Shown piece by piece: positions 47,126 to 58,960 of a DNA stretch of 64,000 bases (positions are counted from its first letter, which is position 1; each line of letters starts with the position of its first letter). The notes under the pieces are model-generated. The model made no database searches, had not been told where the DNA came from, and saw only the letters and a program-made list of their open reading frames with translations. This DNA is from Anastrepha obliqua (lineage: Eukaryota > Arthropoda > Insecta > Diptera > Tephritidae), in the NCBI RefSeq assembly GCF_027943255.1, contig NC_072893.1, positions 44,042,001 to 44,106,000 on the forward strand. The letters run 5' to 3'. A program made the position numbers and the translations under genes.

Positions 47126-48102
47126 TTAACCCTTTGCACTCCGTTGTCGCCGTATTTGCGACATTAAAAAGCTAACAATAAATCCGCTGTCGCCGTAGCG
47201 GCGACATGGTTGTTTTGCTGCCTTGGTGCCCTTAACAGTTAGGTAAGAAACCCAAATTCGGTGAAAATAAATCGATCGCTTACAAAAAGGGAAGAACGAT
47301 GATATTGTCTTGGAAAGATAAAAGGGTGGTTACGCTGATAAGCACCAGTGATAGCGCTGGATTCATTACAAAAACCAGATTTGTAAGAGGAGGTGAACAA
47401 CAAAATGTGGAAAAGCCAAAAATTGTTGTTAACTACACGGCTTCAATGGGTGGTGTTGATCGCGCTGATCAATACGCATCATCATATTGTTTTCTAAGAA
47501 AATCTCTTAAGTGGTGGAGGAAGCTGTTTTTTTTTTTGGGGAATGGAGATATCTGCAATAAATGCATACATTTTATATAAGTGTGTAAAAAAAAGTAAGA
47601 ACGAAAAATCACTGTCCCATTTGAAGTTCGTCAAGAGATTAGTCGATCAACTTGTAGGTGAATTCCGTGAAGATCGATCAAGACCTTCCACTTCAGCAAC
47701 TGAAACAAGACTGGACAAAAAACTGCACATATTGCGAAAAGGCAAGAAAAGAGATTGTATTGTTTGTTCTAATAGACAGGAAAAAGGACAAAGACGCGAA
47801 ATTTCGGAATACTGTGATACTTGTCCCGGTAAACCGCGAATGCATATGAGCAATTGTTTCGAAAGATATCACACTTTAAGAAATTTTAAGTCCTAAAATT
47901 TATGTTTTTCTTTTATAATATAAGTTAGAATATGTTTTGTTTATAAAATAGCTAAGAAATAAAAATTTTGTTTTATTGAAACGACTCTATTTTTCTTCTA
48001 CATCATAGGTATGTACTTGGAACTAATATAATAATAAACTATATTAGTGCTGGAGTTGCTGATAGCCTCTATGCATTACTAGGCTGGAGTGCAAAGGGTT
48101 AA
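47126..48102 (+). mobile_element. piggyBac-like element, internally deleted, both ends present
   Basis: Left end TTAA (47126-47129) plus CCCTTTGCACTCC, right end GGAGTGCAAAGGG plus TTAA (48099-48102). The 13-base inverted ends are perfect. The length, 969 bp, is far below a complete piggyBac (about 2.4 kb). Near the left end lies a perfect hairpin, TGTCGCCG/CGGCGACA with a TAG loop (47188-47206), and a related GTCGCCGTATTTGCGAC just before it. These could be transposase-binding sites, by inference. Confidence 0.95.
47248..47896 (+). pseudogene. piggyBac-type transposase, C-terminal third
   Basis: The sequence reads ENKSIAYKKGRTMILSWKDK, then VVTLISTSDS, then VVNYTASMGGVDRADQYASS, the conserved MGGVDR.DQ block, which includes a catalytic aspartate. 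A single-base frame change occurs in a T run near 47530 (FFFLGN to NAYILY). It continues to the cysteine-rich C-terminal domain: CIVCSNRQ, EYCDTCPGKPRMHMSNCF and ERYH, which targets the enzyme and binds DNA or histones in piggyBac. The front two thirds of the protein and the first two aspartates are missing. The T-run frameshift may be real or a sequencing artefact. Confidence 0.92.
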
Positions 48103-48842
48103 GAGTTTATCAATATTTCTCTTTGTCGGATAATGTTCAAAAATAAACATGAATTTATTTAATTATGAAAAGTCATTAATAACTTAAATTGACTGTTCGA
48201 CCTTATTTCTAGAAGTGAATGCTCGTTGCATAGGATATGACCGCCACTGTAAATGTGGTATCATATATACATACATGCTTACATATATGTATGACTATGT
48301 ATGATACTTCTGTTCATTTCATGATACTGGCTTTAACTGCATGTTTGTATATGGTTTTAAACTGTTTTAGGAGTAGTGGAATTTCAAGGTAAAAGGAAAT
48401 TAGATTTCCTCATAAAAGATTAATGCTGGTAATCGTACCTAAATACTACAGCAAAGAAATGCTAAACACGAGAAGCAATTAAAATTTTCTTAAACAATAG
48501 AATTCACTAAACCATTTGTCATGCTTAGGTAAAAAAAGCGGAAATGTAAATGTTAATGTAACTACAAAAATGTTGTACGAGTACACTAAAAAAATGTAAT
48601 AACATAGTATTGTAAGTATAAAAATGTAATACTCATTTATGTTAAGGCCAAATAAAGCGACGGGGTCATTATGTAGGCGTAATATTACGTTTGTCTGAAT
48701 ATTCTTTATTGATGTGAAACATTTTTGGCATTGGAAAAAGCAAAATTTAACTTTGAACTTTTTTAACTGAAGCTTGTAACCTAATGTCCTCGCGGTTCGC
48801 GTGTCGTTCTCTAATTAAAAAAAAAAAAATGAAAAGAAACAA
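48103..48842. other. Unrecognised DNA
   Basis: No gene seen. A TATG/CATA-rich section lies at about 48260-48310. Confidence 0.4.
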
Positions 48843-48932
48843 ATAATTGACGCCTTCACTTCTGCTAGGTGTTTGGTCGAGCTCCCCTTGCTTTTTGTGG
48901 CGTGCGTCTTGATGTTGTTCCACAAATGGAAG
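48843..48932 (-). repeat. SINE tail fragment
   Basis: The plus-strand wording AATAATTGACGCC, GTGTTTGGTCGAGCTCC and CTTGATGTTGTTCCACAAAT matches the tail end of the SINE family. The rest of the body and the head are missing. Confidence 0.8.
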
Positions 48933-49069
48933 AAATTACATTCAAAAATTATACCTTAAAATTCTGAGATTTTAGTCTAAAATCAACAACATTGACAAGC
49001 ACGAGAACCCAGAGGTGTTTTTTAAAAGCTATAGGAAAGTTTTTCAAAAAAACACAGGTAAAATACAGA

Positions 49070-50187
49070 AAAATGCATGAAATTTTTATTTAAATCGATA
49101 GTCCAGTCTATATAATGTGATGTTTGAAGATTATTTGATGCAAATGTTGACCGCGACTGCGCTTCAAATGGTCCATCCGCTTATTCCAATTTTGGCATAC
49201 TCTTTCCCATGTTTCGGTGGTCTGGGTGGCCAATTGACAGAACCCGAACGTGAGATAAAATGTTCACCGAACTCGCTTATCAACACGTCCATTGTTGCGC
49301 ATGTTGTGAGGCATGTGGCACCGTCTTGCTCAAACCACATGTCATGCAAGTCAAGCTATTGCATTTTGGGCAAAAAAAAGTTGGATATCATTTCACGGTA
49401 GCGCTCACCATTCACAGTTACGTAACGATTCGCAGCATCTCTGAAGAAGTACGGTCCAGTGATACCTCCAGCCCACAAACCACACCAAACTGTGACCTTT
49501 TCTGGATACTTGGTAGCTCTTGCAATTCTTCTGGCTAATCTTCATTTCAAATTCGACAATTCTGCTTATTTACGTACCCATTGATCCAAAAATAAGCTTC
49601 GTCGCTGAACACAATTTTTCGATAAGAAAGTGGATCTTCGGCCAACTTTCCAAGAACCCATTCACCAAAAATTCTGCGTTGGGGTGGGTAGGTCGTTCGG
49701 CTTCAATTCTTGCACCAGCTGTATTTTGAAAGGCTTCACACCTAAATCCTTTCGCAAAATTTTCCACGTTGTTGAGTAACAGAGGCCCAATTGCTGCGAA
49801 CGGCGACGAATCGTTAATTGATGTGTCGCCATTAAAACTGGCCGATACAGCTGCGAAATTTTCTTCAGTTGGCACTCTACGTAAGCGGTTTGATGTCCAA
49901 TAATATAAATTTGGTTCTAAATTTAGTCACAATAGCTCGAATAGGCGCTTCAGTGGGTCGATTAAACTGACCATAAAATGAAAGAAACGCGCGATAAACT
50001 TTCTTAACAAAACACGCATTTTTATAATAAAATTTAATGATTTGCAAGCGTTGTTCGTTTGTAAGACGATTTGTGGTTAAATTATAGACCAAACTGAAGA
50101 TGTTTGACAGTGAAACAAAACACGACACGTGCGTCAGCTGTTTAAACCAATTGTTTAAAAAGACAAGAGCTAAAAAATCACCCTTTA
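49070..50187 (-). mobile_element. DD41D mariner, right end present, left end decayed
   Basis: The right end (reverse reading AAGGGTGATTTTTTAGC) finishes at 50185 next to TA. The left end has lost its terminal bases but matches the copy at 54633 from AAAAATGCATGAAATTTT on. The reverse strand carries an N-terminal block (TNEQRLQIIKFYYKNACFVK, 50075-50010), the linker GVKPFKIQLVQELKPND (about 49740), a first-aspartate region destroyed by frameshifts, and MHDMWFEQDGATCLTTCATM (49349). The third aspartate is lost in a garbled segment (VNWPPRPPKHG). It interrupts the TTAA-flanked repeat fragment at 50188. Confidence 0.85.
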
Positions 50188-50488
50188 GTAGCGGGACATA
50201 GCTACGGTCGTACTGATTAATAATTGTTTTGGTTGTTCTGTTTCAGATAAATAGAAGAGCCGAAATGGACAACACCGTCCAGGTCCAATTTTTCGGGAGG
50301 GTCAATTCAGCGCAATTTTTTAAATTATTAAAATTAAAAAAAAAAAATGTTTCTTTCATTTTTGTATGTAAAAGAAGTTAAATAAAAAGCCTAACAAATT
50401 TAAATATCATCTTTCTTTTTTTTTATTGTAAAAAATGTTCCTGAAAATACCCTAAATTTTCGTGCTCCAGACCACTGGTACCCCTTAA
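50188..50488 (-). repeat. Reverse-oriented fragment of the TTAA-flanked repeat
   Basis: The reverse complement matches 19343-19640: an AAGGGGT..(CC)AGTGGTCTGGAG end next to TTAA (50485-50488), GTATTTTCAGGAA, GGCTTTTTATTTAACTTC, GGTGTTGTCCATTTCGGCTC and TTCTATTTATCTGAAA. The other half is missing because the DD41D mariner begins at 50185. Two diverged copies in one window confirm a dispersed family. Confidence 0.82.
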
Positions 50489-51715
50489 GTCAATAGCAGA
50501 TTTCCAAATGCAAACAAATTTATTAGCGATTCAGACTCCTAAGGCGTATACCAGAATACCAAATACCATTTCGTAGCCTTACATAACTGTACTAACAGTG
50601 TGTGTAACTGCGAAGCCAGCCATATCAGCCACATAAATAAAATCGTGTTCCATAAATAATGGAAATGTTTAAATAAACCAATTCAATTCGAATATATCGA
50701 AAAAATTTATTTTTGTTAATGTTTTTTTAATTAAAAAAAAACTACCACAAGGAATTCCCTCTATAGAAAGAGGAGCAACACAATGACAAGTCAGTAGATA
50801 TAACAGTCAGAGAGCATAAATATCTACTTACAGTTCTCCCTCTTAGCAGCTTAGCAATTTTTTAGAAAAATCTTCCATTGGTTTTCGTAATTTGTATAGT
50901 AGTAAGAAATAATTTATAAATTCGGTTTATGCCGAGTGATACTGAATATTTTAAGGTCTTATAGCATGAAAGGAGTACGTCAATCGGCTAAGTAATTTGT
51001 GATTTTTGCGGTTTCAAAATTTATTTGATGATTTTCAACACCTTTTGACTCATAGAATCCTTTGTTATTTTATGGTAATTTTGTAGAAAAAAGACCTTTC
51101 GGAAGAGTTTAACTTTAAAACACAAATGATCATATGCAGATCAAGGCATTCTGTTCATAGTTATTAGCCGACATACATACATATTTTGGGACTTTATTTT
51201 ACGGTGCTTTTTCTGCAATATAAAAAAATTCGTGTGTGATCTTTTACCGAGAAATATTGTCAAAAAGCAACGGTATGTTGTGGGCGCTTGAAATTTGCAC
51301 TGGGCTATAAAACTGCATGGCCAGAAAGTTTCGAAAAATTCTAAAAAAATTTAAAATTGTGATAAATTTTGAAAAAAAAAAATTTTTAATTTGCACTAAG
51401 TTTGAAATTTTGCGTCACACTCTTTTTGTTGTTATTTTATTTGGTACTTGTTTTTTTCCAGCCAACTTGTAACAAAATCTTCTATACAACGCTTTACTGC
51501 TTGAGAAAAAGAATATGCAGAGATCGTCAGTAGAAAAATTGTTAAAAGATAACATAAATTTTCAGAAATTTCAAACTTGCATTTTGTTGTTGTAGAATTA
51601 AATGTGCTTTGAATTGCATACCAGAAAAAGATTTTTAAATTCTGATAAGAGTTGCATGATTTTTTTTTTTTTTTACTTTGACTAAAGTAGTGTATCTACA
51701 CCCAAGTCACTGTTT
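50489..51715. other. Unrecognised AT-rich DNA
   Basis: No gene seen. Homopolymer runs and AT-rich sequence, with a possible run of diverged repeats around 51180-51600. Confidence 0.35.
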
Positions 51716-51719
51716 ACAG

Positions 51720-52385
51720 TTATGATTTGGAGGTTGTAAGAGACTTCATCTATCTAGAAACCAACATTAACACCGATAACAATGTCAGCCGGGAAATCCA
51801 ACGGAGGAAAATCTGCCTTATGGAGAGGTGCAATTTTGTACTAATTAGGCAATTGAGTAGTAAAGTGTTCTCTCGGCGAACAAAACTAATATTCTACAAG
51901 GCTCATCATGCCCGTCCTTTCGTATAGCGTAACAGCGGCACAGAAGCGGCACAGAGGCTTGATGACGATAATAATATTCATTAGTGACGCCTTGGAATGT
52001 TTGAGAGAAAGAAGCTTCGGAAGATTTTTGGAACTTTGCACGTTGGCAACGGCGAATATCGCAGGTGATGGAGCGATGAGCTGTATGAGCTTTACGGCAA
52101 CATAGACACAGCGCAGCGAATAAAGATCCAGCGGCTATATTGGCTGGGTCATGTCGCCCGAATGGATGTAAAAGCCCCGGCTCCGAAAGTATTCGTTGCG
52201 GCACCAGCTGATACTAGTGGAGAAAGAGGAGGGCCTCCTCTACGTTGGAACGATAAGGTGGAGATGCACGTGGTGTTTCCAACTGGCACCAGTTAACACA
52301 AGTAAGAACCGACTGGCGCGCTTTGTTAGACTCGATCAAGATCGCTTCAGCGGTTAACGCGCCATTCAAGGAGAAGTAGAAAGTT
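51720..52385 (+). pseudogene. LINE C-terminal relic, GHV-type
   Basis: The plus strand reads DLEVVRDFIYLETNINTDNN, then SREIQRRKICLMERCNFVLI and FSRRTKLIFYKAH, then, after a frame change, ELYGNIDTAQRIKIQRLYWL and GHVARMDVKAPAPKVFVAAP, ending GERGGPPLRWNDKVE. This is the thumb and C-terminal region of an endonuclease-type (RTE/CR1-like) LINE. The RT core is absent. At least two frameshifts. It is a different family from the RTE at 37410. Confidence 0.8.
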
Positions 52386-54280
52386 TCAAACTTCAATTTA
52401 TTATTCTTAGAACAAAATTTTCATACAAAACTTACGAGTAAATGCAGCATACAAAAAAATTTCAGCTGTGCCCATAGCTTCTTAACTGACCGTATATGGC
52501 AACCAATTAGCCATATACGCAAGCTCAGACATCTCCGTTACCTATTTATGAATTTAAGCCAAATTCGCAGTTATTGCCAGAATTCACATCGGCATAAAAG
52601 ACCTCGGCTAACATAAGTCCATTGACAATTTCCGATGCGTCATAACACTTCGCGGCTGGATGGTTGCCCCCTGGGGTAAGCAGGTTCACTTGCACGAGTA
52701 TTCTAAATTCGCCCATTATGGTATGGACATTTCATGACTCTAAAATATCGAATATTTTTTATGATCCTTCCCATTTCTCAACCTCGCCTCACCATTACGA
52801 GAATTTTACGTATTTTTGATTGCTAAAAGTTGTCATAAACTTGCACATTGTGTTATACAACCGCCTCGCTGCTCTGATATCTTGTTAACATTAAAAGTGT
52901 TTTTATTCTTGTTTTTATTTTACAGACATCTTCTGTATTTCCACAATACACACGCACTCGCACGCTTTCTCATCCTTCAAGGGAGGCATTCGGCTGAAAC
53001 GTGAATGGTGTGCACAAGCGTGGCAAAGCAGCTGTTGCATTGGTGGAAGCAAAAATGTATACAAATGTGCAACATTATCCGCAAATATGTTCGTAAAAAC
53101 CAATGTCAACAACAAAACAACTGCCGTATCGAGCAACAACAACTACAACAACATAAATACATATAACACAGCATAAAAGCAGGAAATCATATTTTGAGGT
53201 AAGTACCGACGCAATTTGAGTTGACATTCAACAAACACAACGCTTTAACATATGCGAAATGCTTTACAAAACGTACACTTGTACGTTTATAAGTGTACAT
53301 ATGCATGTATATATGCATGTACCTATGTGTGTATGCGTGTTTAAATGCTGGTGTGCCGCTTTTGAATGTGATTGCTTTTTTATGTATGAAAACTGGCACT
53401 TTTCACGTTTTTTCTCACATTTTTGCTCGGAAAAATCGAATTTTCGTCATGCATTTACAGTTTGATTTTTCATTCACACGCACACTCACTCACACATACA
53501 TGAATTTTGCGTCGGCAGCCGTCTCCCCTTGTGCACTTTCAGGCAGTCAGTAAAAAATACGTTGTTGTATAAATATTTGATTTGCCATGGGAAGAAGCAG
53601 AAAAAGCGCGCATTGAAGCAACGACGTGGAAGTGGTGTGAGGTGAAGCGACTTTGTTTACTCAAGCTCGAGTGCATTAAACCAACATTTGTGTGTGTGTA
53701 TGAAAAAGATGAAATTCATGAACAGTTTGTCGTTGGTGGCAGCTGCTCCACGCTATCCGCCAATCCAACGAAAATCTTCATTGTGCCGGTGTATGTATGT
53801 ATTTGTGCATGCATATGTATGCGTAAGTAAATATTTTAACGAGGATATTCTGCAAAGCGGTGAGAATTGCATTTCCACATGCCTCATTTTTTTAATTTCA
53901 TAGCAATCATTGTGACATTGATTGTTGTTGTGAATATGTTGTTGCATGCCATAAATAAGTAATTGTAGACACATGCAGGCACATTCATGTAAACAAATAT
54001 GCATATAAATTTCGAGCTTATTACTCACCCTTTTTTCTTGACTTCTGGCTTAGTGAGGAAAAGTGAGCAAAAGTGCCCAAGAATTTATACCGTAGGCTCG
54101 CCAATACTATTGAGATAAAATACAAAGCATACAGCTATGGTGATATGTACCTACCTGAGTAGGTGGGTTTGTAGACGTACCAATGCCCATGGCTTAAATC
54201 TTCAGCAACTACAAGGTCCGGCATTCGAAGTGTAACCAACTAAAAAAGCCAAAAATTTAGTTTGGAAAATTGCTTTTATT
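52386..54280. other. Unrecognised DNA with CA, TATG and other microsatellites
   Basis: No gene seen. Frames at 53187-54028 (up to 91 residues) run through microsatellites (53280-53340 and 53795-53830) on both strands and are not called. Confidence 0.4.
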
Positions 54281-54290
54281 CAATACAAAC

Positions 54291-54490
54291 TAAAAAATGT
54301 GTGAAAATAATACAAAATTAAGAATCAGTTTACTTTTCCTCGATATGACCACCTTTTGCCTTAACTATGGCCTTGAGATGGTCCAGAAACGAATCGCAAG
54401 CTGCCCGAATGTGACTTGCAGGAATTTTGGCCCACTCCCGGATAATGGATTTTTTCAGCGCTTATATTATGAGCTTTGTCAACCCTAATG
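54291..54490 (-). pseudogene. Tc1/mariner-superfamily C-terminal relic, KGGH type
   Basis: The reverse strand at 54480-54346 reads LKKSIIREWAKIPASHIRAA then CDSFLDHLKAIVKAKGGHIE. This is the C-terminal helix and end of the same transposase family as 23490-24070. A shared 3' flank (AAAATGTGTGAAAATAATAC) starts at 54296. This copy preserves the segment deleted in the other. Nothing upstream of the C-terminus remains. Confidence 0.8.
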
Positions 54491-54630
54491 CCGGAACAGC
54501 GATCTCCAGTCACCCCAGATACCACTTACTAAAATTATAACTACCGCTGTTCGAATTTAAGGGTCAATGTCGTTAAACCATCAACATTTGTTGGGAGTAT
54601 TAGGTTTTTTTGTGTATTTGCACTATTTTT

Positions 54631-54772
54631 TAAAGGGTGATTTTTTAAGAAAAAATGCATGAAATTTTTATTTAAATCGATAGTACAGTCCATATAATTT
54701 AATGTTTGAAGATTAGTTCATGCAAATGTTGACCGCGACTGCGCTTCAAATGGGCCATCCGCTTAGTCCAAT
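54631..54772 (-). repeat. DD41D mariner 3' end fragment
   Basis: It starts with TA and AAGGGTGATTTTTTAAG, then AAAAATGCATGAAATTTT and GTTGACCGCGACTGCGC, matching the 49070 copy base for base over most of 130 bp. It stops at about 54772. It supplies the terminal sequence missing from the 49070 copy. Confidence 0.85.
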
Positions 54773-57142
54773 ACCGGTAATCTCCGAAAGTGATTAACCA
54801 AGTTCGATGAGACTATCTCAATGCGCAGGCGCATTTTTTAGCAGGTTATAAGCTGCTTAAAAAACTACTCAGCAGGTGTCGCTTAAATTTCTAGAAATAA
54901 TATTTATGGTAGGAGTTGACTTATATTCGAAACTTGAAGGCATTGGCAAGGTAAAAAGAAAAGCTTTCCAGGAAGAGTAGTCCGCTAGATAGTGCTCATA
55001 TGAAGATATTTTGGAAAAATGTATGCGTAGTACATTTTGGTCCGAATTCAGGTGATGTCGCCTAATATAGGGGCGACCGCATTTTGTAGTGGCTATTCAA
55101 AGTTAAAAAAATGTAAATATCCGCATTTGCGATATTAAACTTTTCAAAGCACGAACTTTCCTATTCCACTGAAATTTTTATTAGAAGCAGAGCCAACTGG
55201 AAGTTTGAAAAGCTATTTCGAGTTACTCGCCAATAAAAATTTGCATCCTAGCAACGGTCATCCGTGAGTGCGAATACTTAAATTTACGCCTCTGACAGTT
55301 TATCAGTCGCAGTCGAAGCAAAAGGGAAAAACAACAGTTGCTGAAAGACTGCGATGAATTTCGGCAGTCGGCAGTTTCGACAGTTTTTCGTTTGACGGAT
55401 TGCAACTTTTAACAGATCCCGAAGCTCAAGCAGGAACCCCTTTTGCTCTTAGACAAATAATCTAACTCCAGTTGCTGTCGATGGCTTTGTGGCAATGTCT
55501 TTTCCTATCTATCCAGCATTTCAACTGTCTGCTCTAAATGTTTTGACTGCTTGCTGCCCATGACAGTTGATTTGACGTTAACAGAACGACCCGGATTTAT
55601 ATCGGGCCAAGAACTTATCACTCCAACAGCATTTTCGAAACATTTTTGAGTAATTTTTATACTGCTACAGCAACAATAACTAAGTAGTCTTTCCCGAAAA
55701 TGCCTGCGTTGAAATTTGTTCACTTCACACAACTTAGTTGGCATGTAAGTAGGGTTCCATATTATTTCTCCTTTCCACCACCTACATAAATGTTTCTTTA
55801 AAGCAAATATATCTACGTATGTATGTGTGTACATACATACAAGAAGTTACGATGTGAGCAATATTTGAATGGAGAAAAGGTCAGCTATTTCAGCAGTAAT
55901 TTAAAATCATACTTATAAAATTATGTATGTATATTCATATGGATACACTGTTGCAAAAAAGTAATCGTATGCGTCCTCAAGAGCACATTCCTTTTACTTA
56001 ATATTGGCCAAATCTTATTATTATTTAAGAGCCTTAAGGACCCAACTACAGGCAAGAGCAACGAAAGAAAAACGAGCAGCAAGTAAACGAAAAAGAACTG
56101 ACAAAAAGTACGACGAGGCAATTGGCTGAAACTTATATGAGTTTAAAGATGTGAGCGTGCGTGTGTTATGTAGAAAGTGAAATTGTGGTCCAAATTTATG
56201 AGTAGCCCACTTTGAAATTTGCTTGTTATTCTGCTGCTGGTACTACTGCTGCCGCCACTGGTGTTATTTGGTTCCATTATTGCTGCCTTTCACTGCTTTT
56301 TCCGCAAAGTTATGAAACTTTTTAAGTTTTTTTAGTACCCCACTGCAGCCAGGCCGGAAGTTGGGCCCTCGGCGCAATCTCATACAAGCGCTTTTGCCAC
56401 GCTTTGTGACGGTCATATTTGAGTTGTGTGACTATCGCCCACAATGATAAACACACTCTGCCACATACACACACACACTCGCGCGCACACTCTATGAAAA
56501 GGGCTTAAGTAAAATAATAGTAATAATTTGAAAAATCCTCATGCTTTTTAACTTTTTTGCTAAAGTTGCTTTTTGGTTCAAATTTTTGTTTCTTTGTCGC
56601 TTACAAGGCCAACTAAAAATGGGTTTCGGTTTTTCATTGTTATTGAGTAGCTGCACACTTACATAGTTATTGTGCACAAATACAGATATACAGTGATTGG
56701 GGGAAATGAGAGCAACCGTAAGTAGATAATGAAAAAAGGCGTTGGGTAGACTTTAAACTTTGCAAATATTTTTGCTTATTGAATTTCTTTTTTTAGCTTT
56801 CATGGCGCCAATATAAATAATTACGCTTGGCGGTTGATGATTGTAGGATAATGGGATGTAAGTGAGAGTTGATGAGGCATATTTTGAGAGTAAACAAAAA
56901 TTAGGAAATTAAAATTTTAAATTTTCTTAGATGTTTAATTTCGGTTAGAAACAAAAATTCATAATTCAGAAACTTAACTGGCGCTATGTCAGGGAAAAAG
57001 ATAGAGTCTATTAAAATAATAATAATAATAATATTAAAATGATAGCTCATCAGACGGGCTTCTTTTAAAAATATCACAAAAACTCCGTTTAATTTTTTCC
57101 AATTATTTTGTTTTATTAGCGAGAGTAAACCTTTCGGTAAAA
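54773..57142. other. Unrecognised DNA with CA and AAT microsatellites
   Basis: No gene seen. CA/CG-rich run at about 56465-56490 and an AAT run at about 57015-57034. Frames up to 109 residues lack motifs. Confidence 0.4.
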
Positions 57143-57229
57143 GCAGGCTAATCACCTACCCTGTCAGAAATCAAACCAGATTAACGAAGCCAACGCAAGA
57201 CTGAGTCTTGTCGAGGCCCTATGCTCCCG
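57143..57229 (+). repeat. Dispersed repeat, probable LINE 3' coding end (copy 2)
   Basis: Reverse complement of 29845-29930, with GCAGGCTAATCACCTACCCT, ACGCAAGACTGAGTCTTG and AGGCCCTATGCTCCCGA. The plus frame reads NARLSLVEALCSRTEKHKK. It contains a perfect 13-base palindrome AAGACTGAGTCTT. It is near the 3' end of the reverse-strand LINE at 57380 but in opposite orientation to it. Confidence 0.6.
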
Positions 57230-57379
57230 AACAGAAAAACATAAGAAAAACCTTTCGTTTAATTGCGAAACATTACTTCATACAAACTGCTGCATTGTGG
57301 GCAATGACACTGAATATCTCTCTTCCTTCAAATTTTTTTCTTTTTTCGAATTATTATTATTAATATTTTTTTTTTTTTT

Positions 57380-58960
57380 TGTTTTGTCGGTGAGGTTGGG
57401 TTAAAAATGCCTTCGCACCATATAGTAACCGTCGCTACTACGTGAGTGGTGATTCCACTAAAAATATTCCTCCTCTTCTCTTGGATTTTTCCTCCACCCC
57501 GGGACTGCTTCCGTATTGCTTCGTGGCTTGAGACCCCATTTTCTGCCGAACGTAGATTTACAGGCGTAGAAGGCTATATTGGCCTTCTTAACTCGATCTT
57601 CTATGTGCAGCTTCCAGTGGAGTTTGGGGTCGAGTATTACACCAACATATTTGACTTCCGATGAGAGAGTAAGACACTGGTTGTTTAGTCTTGGAAGCTT
57701 AAAACGTGGAGGCTTCTATTTTCTGATGAATAGCATTAACTCCGTTTTGTCAGAATTGACTTTGAGACCGCAAGTGGCAGCCCATCTACTGAGTGTAGCC
57801 TGCGCACCTTCCAAATTTTCAGCCATTAGTGATGGGAAGGGACCTGACACCATCAGGACCAAGTCATCGGCATAAGCTACCACCTTTACTCCACCCCTGT
57901 TTAAGCGAGTTAAAGCTTCATCAATAGCTACTAGCCAAAGAAGAGGCGAGAGGACGCCCCTCCTTCCACAGCATTTATTTCCCTACCACCAAGCAGGGAC
58001 GAAATCCAGAGGTAGATAGGTCTTTCTACCCCCAGCCTATTTAGAGCAGTGACAATTGGCTCAGCCGTAATATTATTAAGGTGCCCTCTATGTCTATAAA
58101 GGCCACCAAAGTGAATTGTTTTCCCTCCAGAGATTTCTCCATGGCCCCTACTACCACATGTAAGGCTGACTCAGTTTCCCCTTCAGGTAAGCGTGTTGGG
58201 CTGGAAAAAGTCTGGTTTCAAAGTGCTCTCGGAAGTGATAGTCGATCACTCTTTCAAACACCAAATAAAGAAGGTAGGACTTATAGGTTTGAAGTCCTTG
58301 GCCAAGACGTGGTCCCTCCTTCATGCCTTAGGAATGAAGATCACCTTGGTTTTCTTCCAGCTTGCAGGAACGTGGTTTAGCGAGATACACGCCAAAAAGT
58401 TCTTTTTAAGAACGGGTACCACCGAGGTTTTAGTCTTCTGAAGCATTACTGGCATGATACCATCGATACCTGGAGATTTCAAAGAGTAAAAGCTCTCTAT
58501 TGCCAAGTTTATTCTGTTGACGGACAGGACAGATCTCAGGGACATCGAAGGTAACCCCTTCTGCCGGTTCGTGCCTTCGTTACAGACTGGAGCAATACAA
58601 TTTCCCGGGAAATGGGCATCAATAAGGATTTTTAAAGATTCGCCTGCAGATTCAGCCCACTCCCCGTTCTCTCTTTTGACAAGAGTTTAACAATAGTGGT
58701 CCTTGGATAGCACCCAGCTCAGTCTGGCCGAGTCTTTTACGGATTCAATGGATTCGCAGTATTCTTTCCAAGAGTTGCGCTTTGCATCTCTAATGGCTTT
58801 CTTATACTCTTTCGAAATTTCTCTGTAATCTTGAAAGTTCCTTATTCGAGAACATTTATTGAAGACTCTCCTAATCTTATCTTTAAAGTCGGTCACCGTC
58901 TTACTCCACCAGGGAGGAGAGTGTAATCTATTCTGAACTCCTTAAACCATCTGAAACTAC
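57380..58960 (-). pseudogene. LINE reverse transcriptase (R1/LOA/I-like), 3' truncated
   Basis: Reverse strand: KIRRVFNKCSRIRNFQDYRE (58880) leads into SLKSPGIDGIMPVMLQ and ASWKKTKVIFIPKA (RT start, 58545-58321). A decayed palm segment follows, then GGVLSPLLWLVAIDEALTRL, VVAYADDLVLMVSG (active site, about 57863-57874), WAATCGLKVNSDKTELMLF, EVKYVGVILDPKLHWKLHI and STFGRKWGLKPR. Breaks occur at several points, including the motif A region. It ends without an RNase H or knuckle. The GRKWGLKP phrase fits the I/R1/LOA group. Confidence 0.87.
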
